A DNA stretch of 64,000 nt from assembly GCF_000621865.1 (NCBI RefSeq), contig NZ_JHXE01000001.1, positions 186,001 to 250,000 on the forward strand. The letters run 5' to 3'. The DNA comes from Pseudobutyrivibrio sp. MD2005 (GTDB lineage Bacteria > Bacillota > Clostridia > Lachnospirales > Lachnospiraceae). How positions within the stretch are numbered: the first letter of the stretch is position 1; every line of letters begins with the position of its first letter. The notes beneath the pieces were generated by a model. The model was not told where the DNA came from and made no database searches. It saw nothing but the letters and a program-made list of their open reading frames with translations. Both the position numbers and the translations under genes were made by a program. Positions 1 through 8,007 of this stretch are shown here, piece after piece.

Positions 1-266
1 AAATCCTTAAGGATAAAAAGCTGCTTAGGATTTTCATTACAGCAGATGACGATTACAGATTGAATCGCGCAAAGACTGTTGAGAAAATCAAGGCAGAAGA
101 TGCCGCTGATGTAATGAAGAAATTCGATAAGAAGCGTGAAAAATTCTTCACTACTAATTCTAAAGCAAAATGGGGTTCATCTGATTATTTTGATTTAATT
201 TTAAACACAAGCACAATCACAGTAGATGAGGCTGTTGCGATGCTTGAAGCTTTGGTAAAAGCATAG
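1..266 (+). CDS. Cytidylate kinase-like family protein, C-terminal fragment
   Basis: The reading frame is open from the first base and ends at TAG 264-266; only the last 87 or so residues are present, so the start lies outside the window. The C-terminus has the look of the cytidylate-kinase-like (AAA_26) proteins common in Clostridia: a basic stretch with repeated RxxK/KKxDKKRxxFF, then a KWG-x-SDYFDLILN segment and a final short helix. Those proteins are P-loop kinases of uncertain substrate, often annotated as cytidylate kinase although distinct from Cmk. The P-loop itself is not in the window, so the assignment rests on the C-terminal pattern only. A terminator follows directly. Confidence 0.6.
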   Translation, partial: ILKDKKLLRIFITADDDYRLNRAKTVEKIKAEDAADVMKKFDKKREKFFTTNSKAKWGSSDYFDLILNTSTITVDEAVAMLEALVKA

Positions 267-285
267 GAAAATACCTTTGAAAAGC

Positions 286-330
286 AAGGCTGCTTCTTGA
301 CTATAATGGTCATGAAGCAGCTTTAATTTT
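286..330 (+). terminator. Intrinsic terminator after the kinase-like gene
   Basis: An inverted repeat with arms at about 286-301 and 309-324 (CTGCTTCTTGAC pairing with GTCATGAAGCAG, one mismatch) encloses a 7-nt loop and is followed by a T-rich tail CTTTAATTTT. It closes the upstream transcription unit. Confidence 0.7.
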
Positions 331-334
331 GTTG

Positions 335-363
335 ATGACAATTCACAAAATAAAGACTATAAT
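335..363 (+). promoter_or_regulatory. Sigma70-type promoter of the aminotransferase gene
   Basis: ATGACA at 335-340 (one change from TTGACA), a 17-nt spacer and a perfect TATAAT at 358-363. It lies 47 nt upstream of the chosen ATG. Confidence 0.55.
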
Positions 364-409
364 ACAACTAATAATTTAGTACATTAAAGTGACAGAGAGG
401 GTGGATAAA

Positions 410-1600
410 ATGGTTATTTCTAAAAATATGGAGAAACTTGTAGCAGGAAGTTCCACTATAAGAAAGCTTTTCGAAGAAGGTTTACAGCTTGCAGCGGAAG
501 TTGGTGCAGAAAATGTATATGATTTCAGCCTTGGTAATCCAGCGGCGCCAGTACCTCAAAAGGTTACGCAGGCAATAAAGGATATCATTGCAGAGAATCC
601 TGATTCATATATCCATGGATATATGAAGAATGCAGGCTTTGATGAGGTAAGAACAAACGTCGCTAATAGCTTAAATAAGAAGTTTGATATGGGCTACGGT
701 CCAGATGACATTGTCATGACTGTAGGTGCTGCCGGCGCCATGAATTGTGTATTTAGAGCGCTTCTTGGCCTGAATGATGAAGTAATCGCATTTGCTCCTT
801 ACTTCGGAGAATACAGAAGCTATGTGGCAAACTTTGGCGGAACATTAAATGTTGTGCCAGCAAAGCTTGATGATTTCGATTTGAACTTAGATGAGCTTGA
901 TAAGCTTATCACAGAAAAGACAAAATGCATCATCGTAAATAATCCAAACAATCCTTCAGGAAAAGTATATCCAGCCTCTACGATTGAAAAGCTTGCTGAG
1001 ATATTAGAGAAGGCAGAAAAAAGAGTAGGTCATCCAATCTATGTCATTGCTGATGAACCATACAGAGAGCTTGTATACGATGGAGACGAGGTGCCATACA
1101 TCCCTTCAATAATCAAAAACAGCATCTACATGTACTCATTCAGTAAGACTCTTTCTCTTCCAGGAGAGCGAATCGGTTACATGGCTCTTTCAAAGAAGAT
1201 GGATTACTATGAGGAGATGATAGGGGCTATGGTAGTAGCAAACAGATGCTTAGGCTACATCAATGCACCATCCCTTTTCCAGCTTGTAGTTTCAAGATGC
1301 TTAGATGTAGACGTTGATTTGGATTTCTACGACAAAAACAGAAAGCTTTTATACAGTAAGCTAACAGAGCTGGGCTTTGAGGTAGTAAAGCCTCAGGGAG
1401 CCTTTTATCTTCTTGTTAAATCTCCATACGAAAATGAGGAAGAATTTGTAAAAGCAGCAAAGAAGAATCACATCATACTGGTTTCAACCAAGACCTTCGG
1501 CTGCCCAGGATATGTAAGAATTGCATATTGCGTTGATTACGATATGATTAATCGTTCTCTAAAAGCATTTGAACAATTAGCAAAGGATTGTGGCATCTAG
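410..1600 (+). CDS. PLP-dependent aminotransferase, class I/II
   Basis: A 396-residue fold-type I aminotransferase that transfers an amino group between an amino acid and a 2-oxoacid. The body shows the family marks in order: glycine-rich TVGAAGAMN for phosphate binding, NNPNNPSGKVY, ADEPYRELVY, and SFSKTLSLPGERIGY, whose lysine carries pyridoxal phosphate. A longer frame begins at GTG 389, but GAGAGGG at 394-400 sits correctly in front of ATG 410, so I use that start. The exact amino donor cannot be read; aspartate, alanine, aromatic or branched-chain use are all possible. With the downstream 2-oxoacid oxidoreductase and Ptb-Buk it could feed amino acid carbon into an acyl-CoA fermentation, but it is a separate transcription unit from them. 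Confidence 0.85.
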   Translation: MVISKNMEKLVAGSSTIRKLFEEGLQLAAEVGAENVYDFSLGNPAAPVPQKVTQAIKDIIAENPDSYIHGYMKNAGFDEVRTNVANSLNKKFDMGYGPDDIVMTVGAAGAMNCVFRALLGLNDEVIAFAPYFGEYRSYVANFGGTLNVVPAKLDDFDLNLDELDKLITEKTKCIIVNNPNNPSGKVYPASTIEKLAEILEKAEKRVGHPIYVIADEPYRELVYDGDEVPYIPSIIKNSIYMYSFSKTLSLPGERIGYMALSKKMDYYEEMIGAMVVANRCLGYINAPSLFQLVVSRCLDVDVDLDFYDKNRKLLYSKLTELGFEVVKPQGAFYLLVKSPYENEEEFVKAAKKNHIILVSTKTFGCPGYVRIAYCVDYDMINRSLKAFEQLAKDCGI

Positions 1601-1612
1601 CCACAATCCTTT
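1582..1612. terminator. Bidirectional terminator overlapping two convergent stop codons
   Basis: Perfect 12-bp inverted repeat AAAGGATTGTGG/CCACAATCCTTT (arms 1582-1593 and 1601-1612) with a 7-nt loop. The aminotransferase stop (1598-1600) is in the loop, and the LysR stop on the minus strand (1611-1613) overlaps the right arm, so the hairpin serves both convergent genes. Confidence 0.75.
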
Positions 1613-2477
1613 ATTTAAAGTGATTCTTAAGTTTTTCATAGAGTTTATCGATGGAAGGAGCGATAGTGCTTCTGTGCCATGCGATAGAGATAGGCAACTC
1701 ATCGTTTAGAGTCATGTAGTGAATGCCTGGATGATGGATGCCCTGATACCAGCCGTCTAAGACTGCAACGCCTAAGCCATTTTCAACGGCAGCAAATACA
1801 GTATTGATGTTTGGGACAGCTGTGAACTTTGGTACAAAACCGTAAGGTCTAAAAAGCAATTCTATGTCCTGGCATAGTTCACCAACTCGAGGGTCATCAA
1901 TCATATAAAAGGTGCATGAAGCAAAATCAGCTGCTGTAGTGATTTTGTCGTAATTAGGCAAAAGCTCAGAATATACTATAATTCTAGGCACGCTTGTGAA
2001 TTGATATTTGACTAAATCAGATTTGCCTTCTACATAGTCTGATGAAGTAATAATTGCATCTAAATGTTTGTCTTCGATGGCCTGTAACAAATCTCTAAAA
2101 CCAAGACATTCAAATGAAATCATGAAATCCGGATTTTCTTTTCTACATTCATTAACAACTTTTGGAAGAAAGCTAGATACATTCCATCCGATATTGTAAC
2201 CTAAACGGATTCTGTTGGTGGCGGTGGATAGCATTTTACGAATGTTGTGAAATTCCGCATAATATCTCTGGAAAAAATTAAAATATAATGTGCCTTCATC
2301 AGAAAGAGAAATGTTTCTACTGTTTTCTCTGATGAAAAGACTTACACCAAGCTCTTCTTCAAGAGCTGATATATATCGGCTTACGGCTGGCTGTGGCAGA
2401 TATAAATTCTGGGCAGCCTTCGTGAAGCTTAAATGTTTAGCTGTTTCTAAAAAGCATTCTATCTGTTTATCATTCAT
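1611..2477 (-). CDS. LysR family transcriptional regulator
   Basis: A 288-residue LysR-type regulator. The N-terminal winged helix-turn-helix is clear (MNDKQIECFLETAKHLSFTK, AAQNLYLPQPAVSRYISALEEELG), followed by the usual effector-binding domain. An upstream in-frame codon would add 12 hydrophobic residues (MTVAIFFAIFTF), but the family nearly always starts directly before the first helix, so I place the start at ATG 2477. It lies between the aminotransferase and the LVIVD gene, on the same strand as the latter but separated from it by a terminator. The natural candidate target is the LVIVD/chalcone-isomerase divergent promoter region at 4002-4335, an inference from position. The effector is unknown. 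Confidence 0.85.
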   Translation of the reverse strand: MNDKQIECFLETAKHLSFTKAAQNLYLPQPAVSRYISALEEELGVSLFIRENSRNISLSDEGTLYFNFFQRYYAEFHNIRKMLSTATNRIRLGYNIGWNVSSFLPKVVNECRKENPDFMISFECLGFRDLLQAIEDKHLDAIITSSDYVEGKSDLVKYQFTSVPRIIVYSELLPNYDKITTAADFASCTFYMIDDPRVGELCQDIELLFRPYGFVPKFTAVPNINTVFAAVENGLGVAVLDGWYQGIHHPGIHYMTLNDELPISIAWHRSTIAPSIDKLYEKLKNHFK

Positions 2478-2491
2478 AAAGGTAAATATAG

Positions 2492-2535
2492 CAAAAAAAA
2501 TTGCGACTGTCACGTGGGCAGTCGCGATTTTTTTG
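2492..2535. terminator. Bidirectional intrinsic terminator
   Basis: GCGACTG (2503-2509) pairs with CAGTCGC (2519-2525). The plus side is followed by ATTTTTTT and the minus side by a run of eight T (2493-2500 on the complement). Read on the minus strand it ends the LVIVD gene before the LysR gene. Confidence 0.7.
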
Positions 2536-2627
2536 GAGAATTTAAAAACAATTTGTATGTTGAAATAAAAACAATTGAAAGTTATTGCTACCTGTTAATT
2601 TCTAAATAAAATCAACAAGCATTTAAA

Positions 2628-4001
2628 TTAAACTAAACACTTAAGGATATAAACGCCGTCATGCATAGCATTCATGTAGATATATCCTCTGTCGTCTACA
2701 ACCAAATCCTCAGCTGTACCAAGAGGCTTGTTAGGCATCTTTACGTCGAAGCAGAGCTTCTCTGGATTTGGTGGAATGAAGTAAGCAATTTCCTTAGGAA
2801 CATAAGGGTCTGAAATATCATACACACGAAGTCCTGCGTGGAAATAGCAGTCGTAAGCTCTGTCGCTTCTATCTTCAAGCCAAGGCTTACCTGTCATAGG
2901 CTCGTGAAGATTGTGAGGACCAAATGAAGTAGGATATCCGTAGCCTAAATCATTAAAGTTCTTGTAAGGGAAGTTCTCTGGAACCTCAGGATAAGGAAGC
3001 ACAGAAATAAGTACTGGATCCTCAGGATCAGAGATATCAAACATTTCGATTCCACACATTGCCTGAACGCCAAATTTGTCAAAGTCGTTTTTGTTGTAAG
3101 TCCACTGACGCTCACCTTCTTGCATACCAATAGCATATTTAGTGCCGTGGATAGGCATAAATGTATGGCAAAGTGCACCACCAAATTTAGTGGCAAAAGG
3201 TGGAGTCATTTTAGCTTCACCGATAACCTGAGGCCATTCAGGATTAGAAACATCAAGAATCTTGAATCCTGCACCTGCGCAGCTAAGGTAAGCTGTATCT
3301 CCATCCACATAAGGGAAATGAACAAAACCAGGATATGTGTTGTATCCCTGCCATCCATTCCACTCTTTTTCTCTAGTCTTTTTAGTCTGATTACCGAAGA
3401 ACTGACCTGGATTCCACCAACGACCAACTTCGTGTGGGTTAGTAGGGTCGGAAATATCTACAATTCTGTAAATGAAATCCTTAAAACCTACTGCAGTAGC
3501 TGAAAGATGTAAATATTTACCACCGTTGTAAGTGAAACGATGAACGCCAGCACCTGGATTATCAGTATCACCTGTTGCCCAGAAAGAAAGCTTCTTAGGA
3601 TGCTCCGGATCTTCTTTAAGAGAGAAGATGTGAACTCCACCTGGAGCAGGAGTGTACTTTTCAGGAGCAGGTCCGTGCAAGAACTCAAGACAGTTTCCAT
3701 TAGAAACAATCATAAGATCATCTGCAATCTGAACCTTTGGTGTAGACATGTAAGGATAAACCTCAGGATCCATAACAGGCATGTACTGCACATGACGTGG
3801 ATTTGCTGGGTCTGTAACATCAATAATTTCAACACCATATCCGTAGAAGCAACCTCCGTAAAGATAATACTTTCCTTCAGCTGTCTTATATAACTGTGAT
3901 TGGAATAAATAATGGTTGTCTGCATCGTGATAGCCGACAACTTCCATGTTTTTTATATAGCCTTCGTTTCCAGGGCTTTTAGCATAAAACTTATCGCTCA
4001 T
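2628..4001 (-). CDS. LVIVD-repeat beta-propeller protein
   Basis: A 457-residue protein with no signal peptide or membrane segment, so cytoplasmic. It is built of six or seven copies of a motif of the form G-V/F/L-x-I/V-x-D-I/V-S/T-D/N-P-x-x-P, for example GVEIIDVTDPANPRHV, GFKILDVSNPEWPQVI, GIEMFDISDPEDPVLI and GLRVYDISDPYVPKEI. This is the LVIVD repeat, which folds as blades of a beta-propeller. It is conserved and rich in His, Trp and Tyr between the blades (for example GPHNLHEP), which could form a ligand or metal site. No enzymatic activity is established for the family as far as I know. RBS GGAGG stands in front of ATG 4001. It is transcribed divergently from the chalcone-isomerase-like gene over a 334-bp shared region, so the two are probably co-regulated. 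Confidence 0.75.
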   Translation of the reverse strand: MSDKFYAKSPGNEGYIKNMEVVGYHDADNHYLFQSQLYKTAEGKYYLYGGCFYGYGVEIIDVTDPANPRHVQYMPVMDPEVYPYMSTPKVQIADDLMIVSNGNCLEFLHGPAPEKYTPAPGGVHIFSLKEDPEHPKKLSFWATGDTDNPGAGVHRFTYNGGKYLHLSATAVGFKDFIYRIVDISDPTNPHEVGRWWNPGQFFGNQTKKTREKEWNGWQGYNTYPGFVHFPYVDGDTAYLSCAGAGFKILDVSNPEWPQVIGEAKMTPPFATKFGGALCHTFMPIHGTKYAIGMQEGERQWTYNKNDFDKFGVQAMCGIEMFDISDPEDPVLISVLPYPEVPENFPYKNFNDLGYGYPTSFGPHNLHEPMTGKPWLEDRSDRAYDCYFHAGLRVYDISDPYVPKEIAYFIPPNPEKLCFDVKMPNKPLGTAEDLVVDDRGYIYMNAMHDGVYILKCLV

Positions 4002-4335
4002 AAAAACCTCCTTCGTAAATGATTTATGTAAATTATAGTCTCGAAAATTTTATAGAGTCCAATACTAAAAAGTGTGATGGATTAATATCAAAAATGTTAT
4101 TGAAAAACTTTTCTCAACAATATCGAAACAGCATCATAGAAAATTACTTCATTATATAGGTTAAAAATTTAACAGACTTATATCAAATTTGTTATGAGAA
4201 ACATCAAATATTGATATTTTTTATCAAGAAACGGCGGTGTTATCATCATTTATAGTTCAATATGCACAATAAACGTGCATAAAAGTTATATCTAGTTGGT
4301 TAGATTTATCTAACCGATGTAAAAGGAGGATTGTT
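4002..4335. promoter_or_regulatory. Divergent control region between LVIVD and chalcone-isomerase-like genes
   Basis: 334 bp of AT-rich DNA without a gene. It holds several symmetrical or repeated words: two copies of ATATCAAAWWTGTTATKRR followed by AAAC (4085-4107 and 4180-4202, 95 bp apart, close to nine helical turns), a GTTAAA-AA-TTTAAC palindrome (4160-4173), ATGCAC-N7-GTGCAT (4262-4280) and GGTTAGA-TTTA-TCTAACC (4298-4315) just before the ribosome site. These are plausible regulator sites, LysR being the nearest regulator. I could not pick out a convincing -35/-10 pair on either strand. Confidence 0.5.
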
Positions 4336-5187
4336 ATGGCTTACGAATTTAATTTAATGAGAAGCTTAATCTATGTGGGGTTAGCAAAGGAAGAATATAG
4401 ACCTAAGCTTGAGCACTGGCTTTACTATCATCATGTGCCAGAGAGCATCAGCAAGTTTTCTCCATATGTAACAAAATATGCGTTTTATCAGGCATACCCA
4501 ACACCAGAGGAAGGAGACAGATTTGGCGCAAGAAAGATGCAGCTGACTGAGCATTATTGGTTAGTAAATGAGCATCTTCCAGAGATGGCAAACAACATCT
4601 TCTGTGAATATATGCCAATGGATGTACTTCGCTGGCAGGGATGCATTCCTGATGTAGACAGTGCAACAGTTCACGATAATTCGGAATCAGGTGATGCTGG
4701 TCGTGCAGCAGGCGGCGGAGATTTTCCACCATTTATCTTCTCCTTTGTTCCAATCAACTGGGAGGAAGATTTCAAGGGAAGAGAGAGAACAATGGAAGAT
4801 GGTCCAAACTTCCGTTGGCAATTCCTTATCAAGTATCCAGAGGAGTGCGGTAAGGAAGAGGGCGAAAGATGGTTCCATGAAGAAGTGGTTCCATTCCTTA
4901 CAGGATCTGTTCGAGTAAACAGAGTTGTAAGTAGCAAGGTAATTGTAAATTACGGTGCTCCAGAAGCACAGTTTGATAGAGTTGTTGAGGTTTGGTTTGA
5001 AGGACCAGAGGAATGGCATGAGCTTTGCGTTAACTTGGCAAAGACACATCTTACAAAGCCAGCATGGGCTCAGCAGGATGAATTCCCATTCTTAAAGCCA
5101 CAGCACAATATTGCTTCAGTATTCCTTGGAGATAGATGTACATCTGACAACCTCAGACAGTACAAGGGGTATATCACACTTAGATAA
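4336..5187 (+). CDS. Bacterial chalcone isomerase-like protein (dimeric alpha/beta-barrel fold)
   Basis: A 283-residue protein that closely matches, from memory of that sequence, the chalcone isomerase of Eubacterium ramulus (282 residues). That enzyme interconverts chalcones and flavanones and also contracts flavanonols to auronols. Shared blocks are MRSLIYV, YRPKL, PYVTKYAFY, GDRFG, MQLTEH-x-WLV, PMDVL-x-WQG, WAQQD-x-FPFLKP-x-HN and the C-terminal Y-[RK]-GYIT-x-R, and the length is the same. His33 in YHHVPESIS sits where the E. ramulus enzyme has its catalytic histidine. The two halves (WLYYHHVPES about 28-37; WFHEEVVPFL about 178-187) resemble each other, as expected for a duplicated ferredoxin-like fold. 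RBS AAAGGAGG precedes ATG 4336. Whether the substrate is a flavonoid, another enone or an aromatic is not shown by sequence. It leads a run of same-strand genes with the NTPase and oxidoreductase. Confidence 0.75.
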   Translation: MAYEFNLMRSLIYVGLAKEEYRPKLEHWLYYHHVPESISKFSPYVTKYAFYQAYPTPEEGDRFGARKMQLTEHYWLVNEHLPEMANNIFCEYMPMDVLRWQGCIPDVDSATVHDNSESGDAGRAAGGGDFPPFIFSFVPINWEEDFKGRERTMEDGPNFRWQFLIKYPEECGKEEGERWFHEEVVPFLTGSVRVNRVVSSKVIVNYGAPEAQFDRVVEVWFEGPEEWHELCVNLAKTHLTKPAWAQQDEFPFLKPQHNIASVFLGDRCTSDNLRQYKGYITLR

Positions 5188-5211
5188 TCAAAAGTTTTAG
5201 CGAGGTAGCAT

Positions 5212-5910
5212 ATGCAATTCATGAAAGAAGCTTTAGAAGCAGGTAAAACAAATTTCATATTGATTGGTGAAGCTGGATGTGGAAAGAGCGAGATATCACT
5301 TAATCTTGCTAAGTACCTCGCTAAAAACACTGATAAAGCCGTACATCTTTTTGATATGGATATGACAAAGCCACTGTTTCGTTCAAGAGATATGTTTGAT
5401 AGTGATGAATTTGAAGGAATCACAATTCATTATGAAGAGCAGTTTTTTGATGCCCCAACAGTAGTTGGCGGTGTAAGAAAACTAATGGCAGACCCAAATG
5501 CAATTGTAGTCATGGATGTAGGCGGTGACGATATCGGAGCAAGGGCTATAGGCGGATTCATGATGGGCGCTGATAGAAAATCACTCTGCGCCATGTATGT
5601 TTTGAATTATTACAGACCATTTTGCCAGGATATCGATCATATAGATAAATTTTTATCTGAAATTCTAGCGGTTTCTCATTTGAGCATAGAGGATATTCAT
5701 TTCATAGATAATCCAAACGCAGGTATAACTACAACAATTGATGAGATTGTAGATGGAGCAAACAAAATGGATGCGCTCATATCTGAATATCGAGATATTG
5801 AAATGCTTTGTGTATTTGAGGGATTTGCCCAGTCGGTTAAAAACAAACTTCCAAAGGAAAAGATAATGCCTATACACCTGTATTTAACCTATGAATGGTT
5901 AAAAGCCTAG
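5212..5910 (+). CDS. P-loop NTPase of unknown role
   Basis: A 232-residue nucleotide-binding protein. Walker A is GEAGCGKS at residues 19-26, then FDMDMTKP (about 48-54), typical of the second aspartate of MinD/CobQ-like or CooC-like NTPases, and a Walker-B-like VVMDVGGDD at 99-107. No transmembrane segment or DNA-binding domain is evident. It lies 24 nt after the chalcone-isomerase-like gene and 33 nt before the ferredoxin subunit, so it probably belongs to the oxidoreductase operon. Proteins of this general type can insert metals or mature iron-sulfur enzymes, but that is a guess from the neighbourhood. I do not recognise a named family. Confidence 0.65.
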   Translation: MQFMKEALEAGKTNFILIGEAGCGKSEISLNLAKYLAKNTDKAVHLFDMDMTKPLFRSRDMFDSDEFEGITIHYEEQFFDAPTVVGGVRKLMADPNAIVVMDVGGDDIGARAIGGFMMGADRKSLCAMYVLNYYRPFCQDIDHIDKFLSEILAVSHLSIEDIHFIDNPNAGITTTIDEIVDGANKMDALISEYRDIEMLCVFEGFAQSVKNKLPKEKIMPIHLYLTYEWLKA

Positions 5911-5943
5911 GTTATGGATAGATAGAAGTAAGGAGGTCTAATA

Positions 5944-6159
5944 ATGGCGAAATTTAGAATTAATGTTGTTGCCGAGCGCTGTAAAGGCTGCGGATATTGC
6001 ATGAAGTTTTGTCCTAAAAATGTACTCGAAGTTGGTACAGAGGTTAATGGAAAAGGCTATGAATACATCGTGGCAGCAAGACAAGAAGATTGCGTTGGTT
6101 GTTTGACATGTGGACGAATGTGTCCTGATGGCGCAATCGAGATTTATAAGGAGGATTAA
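5944..6159 (+). CDS. 2-oxoacid:ferredoxin oxidoreductase, ferredoxin-like delta subunit
   Basis: A 71-residue ferredoxin with two complete [4Fe-4S] motifs: C13-x2-C16-x2-C19-x3-C23-P and C50-x2-C53-x2-C56-x3-C60-P. As first gene of a delta-alpha-beta-gamma set it carries electrons from the thiamine-diphosphate site to soluble ferredoxin. It stops three bases before the alpha subunit begins. The size and gene order fit the KOR/VOR (2-oxoglutarate or branched-chain 2-oxoacid) type rather than pyruvate oxidoreductase. Confidence 0.9.
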   Translation: MAKFRINVVAERCKGCGYCMKFCPKNVLEVGTEVNGKGYEYIVAARQEDCVGCLTCGRMCPDGAIEIYKED

Positions 6160-6161
6160 AA

Positions 6162-7250
6162 ATGGCCAGAACATTTATGAAGGGCAGCGAGGCTGTAGCT
6201 GAAGCAGCAGTACGTGCCGGTTGCCGTTTTTTTGCAGGTTATCCTATCACACCTCAAAATGAAGTTCCAGAGTATTTCTCTAGAAGACTTCCAGAGGTAG
6301 GAGGAAATTTTGTACAGGGTGAATCAGAAGTAGCATCAATCAACATGGTTTACGGTGCAGCTTCAGCAGGTGTCAGAGCAATGACATCTTCTTCATCACC
6401 AGGAATCGCACTTAAGAGTGAAGGTATTTCATATTGTGCATCAGCTCGTATTCCAATTGTGTATACAAACTTTGCACGAGGGGGCCCTGGAGTAGGCTCA
6501 ATTCAGCCAGCACAGATGGATTATTTTGAGGCAACAAAGGCAGCTGGTAACGGTGGTTTCCAGATGATGGTACTTGCGCCTTCAACAGTTCAGGAAGCAG
6601 TTGATTTGACAGTAAAAGCTTTCGAGCTTGCAGATAGAGATAGAAATCCAGTGCATATCCTTGCAGATGGTGTAATCGCAACAATGATGGAACCAGTAGA
6701 ACTTCCAGAGATGATGTCAGAGGAAGAGGTTCAAAAGATTAGAGAATCTAAGAAGAACTGGGCATGTGTAGGTCACAAGCTTGACTATGCAAATCGTGCT
6801 TGGATTCAGCCAGGACAGTGGCAGACAACAGTAATGCAGAAGTGCAACGAAGAGGCTGCAGCTTTATATGAGTCTTGGAAGAAGAATGATGTAATGGTTG
6901 AAGAATATATGGTAGAGGATGCTGAAATCATTCTTACTGCTTATGGTATTTCAGGACGTATTGCTAAGTCTTCTGTAGATATTCTTAGAAAGAAGGGAAT
7001 TAAGGTTGGACTTATCCGTCCTATCACACTTAATCCATTCCCAACAGAAGCTTTTGAGAAGCTGGATTACTCAAAGGTAAAGGCAATTCTTGATGTTGAG
7101 ATGTCAATCCCAGCTCAGTATGCAACAGATGTAGAAGCAGTTGTAAGACGTCGTTGCCCAGTTGAGAAGTGCTTATGCTCTGGCGGTAACGTAATGTCAA
7201 GAGAGGCCGTGCTTGAGGCTGTAATGAAATTAGCAGGACAGGAGGCTTAA
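6162..7250 (+). CDS. 2-oxoacid:ferredoxin oxidoreductase, alpha subunit (KorA/VorB type)
   Basis: A 362-residue alpha subunit. The start MKGSEAVAEAAVRAGCRFFAGYPITPQNEVPEY is the diagnostic N-terminus with the YPITP signature, followed by GESEVASINMVYGAASAGVRAMTSSSSPG and a C-terminal transketolase-like domain. Together with beta (thiamine diphosphate) and gamma it oxidatively decarboxylates a 2-oxoacid to acyl-CoA and CO2 while reducing ferredoxin. Databases usually call this form 3-methyl-2-oxobutanoate (VOR) or 2-oxoglutarate (KOR) oxidoreductase. The true substrate cannot be fixed by sequence. Use of branched-chain 2-oxoacids would agree with the downstream acyl-phosphate genes. Confidence 0.9.
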   Translation: MARTFMKGSEAVAEAAVRAGCRFFAGYPITPQNEVPEYFSRRLPEVGGNFVQGESEVASINMVYGAASAGVRAMTSSSSPGIALKSEGISYCASARIPIVYTNFARGGPGVGSIQPAQMDYFEATKAAGNGGFQMMVLAPSTVQEAVDLTVKAFELADRDRNPVHILADGVIATMMEPVELPEMMSEEEVQKIRESKKNWACVGHKLDYANRAWIQPGQWQTTVMQKCNEEAAALYESWKKNDVMVEEYMVEDAEIILTAYGISGRIAKSSVDILRKKGIKVGLIRPITLNPFPTEAFEKLDYSKVKAILDVEMSIPAQYATDVEAVVRRRCPVEKCLCSGGNVMSREAVLEAVMKLAGQEA

Positions 7251-7251
7251 C

Positions 7252-8007
7252 ATGGCAGAATTATTATATAGCAGAACAAAAACAATTCAGGAGGATAAAG
7301 TCTCAGGATTTTGTCCAGGATGTATGCATTCTTCAATTATGAAGCTAATCGGAGAAGTTATTGACGAGCTTGGTATCGTTGATAAGACAGCAGCTGTTCT
7401 TGGTATCGGTTGCTGTGGTCTTCAGATGGACTACATGGCATACGACAACATCACTGCTCCACACGGTAGAGCATGTGCTGTCGCAACAGGTATGAAGAGA
7501 GCAAATCCAGATACTATTTACTATACATATCAGGGTGATGGAGACCTTGCTTCAATTGGTCTTGCAGAGACAATGTCTGCAGCAAACCGTGGTGAGAACT
7601 TCACAGTTATCTTCGTAAATAACGGTATTTATGGTATGACAGGCGGACAGCTTGCTCCTACTACACTTTTCGGAATGAAGGCAAGTACAGCACCTAAGGG
7701 ACGTATTGCAGAAGAGCATGGTTATCCAATGCATGTTTGCGAGACACTTGATCAGCTTACAGCACCATATTACCTAGCTCGTACAAGCTGCAACACACCT
7801 GCAAACGTGATGAAGACAAAGCAGGCTATCAAGAAAGCTTTCGAGTATCAGATGGCAGGCAAGGGATTCTCACTTGTAGAAATCGTTACAAGCTGTCCAA
7901 CAAACTGGGGACTTGATTCACTTAAGGCTCTTGATTTCCTTGAGGAAAACATGCTTAAGGAATACCCACTTGGTGTAGTAAGAGATAAAGGAATGGAGGA
8001 GAAATAA
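7252..8007 (+). CDS. 2-oxoacid:ferredoxin oxidoreductase, beta subunit (thiamine diphosphate)
   Basis: A 251-residue beta subunit. FCPGCMHS near residue 21 is the usual Cys-containing opening, and GDGDLASIGLAETMSAANR followed by FVNNGIYGMTGGQLAPTT is the thiamine-diphosphate and Mg-binding segment (GDG ... NN). It begins one base after the alpha stop and ends sharing one base with the gamma start (TAATG at 8005-8009), a sign of translational coupling. Confidence 0.9.
   Translation: MAELLYSRTKTIQEDKVSGFCPGCMHSSIMKLIGEVIDELGIVDKTAAVLGIGCCGLQMDYMAYDNITAPHGRACAVATGMKRANPDTIYYTYQGDGDLASIGLAETMSAANRGENFTVIFVNNGIYGMTGGQLAPTTLFGMKASTAPKGRIAEEHGYPMHVCETLDQLTAPYYLARTSCNTPANVMKTKQAIKKAFEYQMAGKGFSLVEIVTSCPTNWGLDSLKALDFLEENMLKEYPLGVVRDKGMEEK

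Noticed and set aside
389-409. GTG start seven codons upstream for the aminotransferase
   Set aside because: It would place the good ribosome site inside the gene; ATG 410 fits better.
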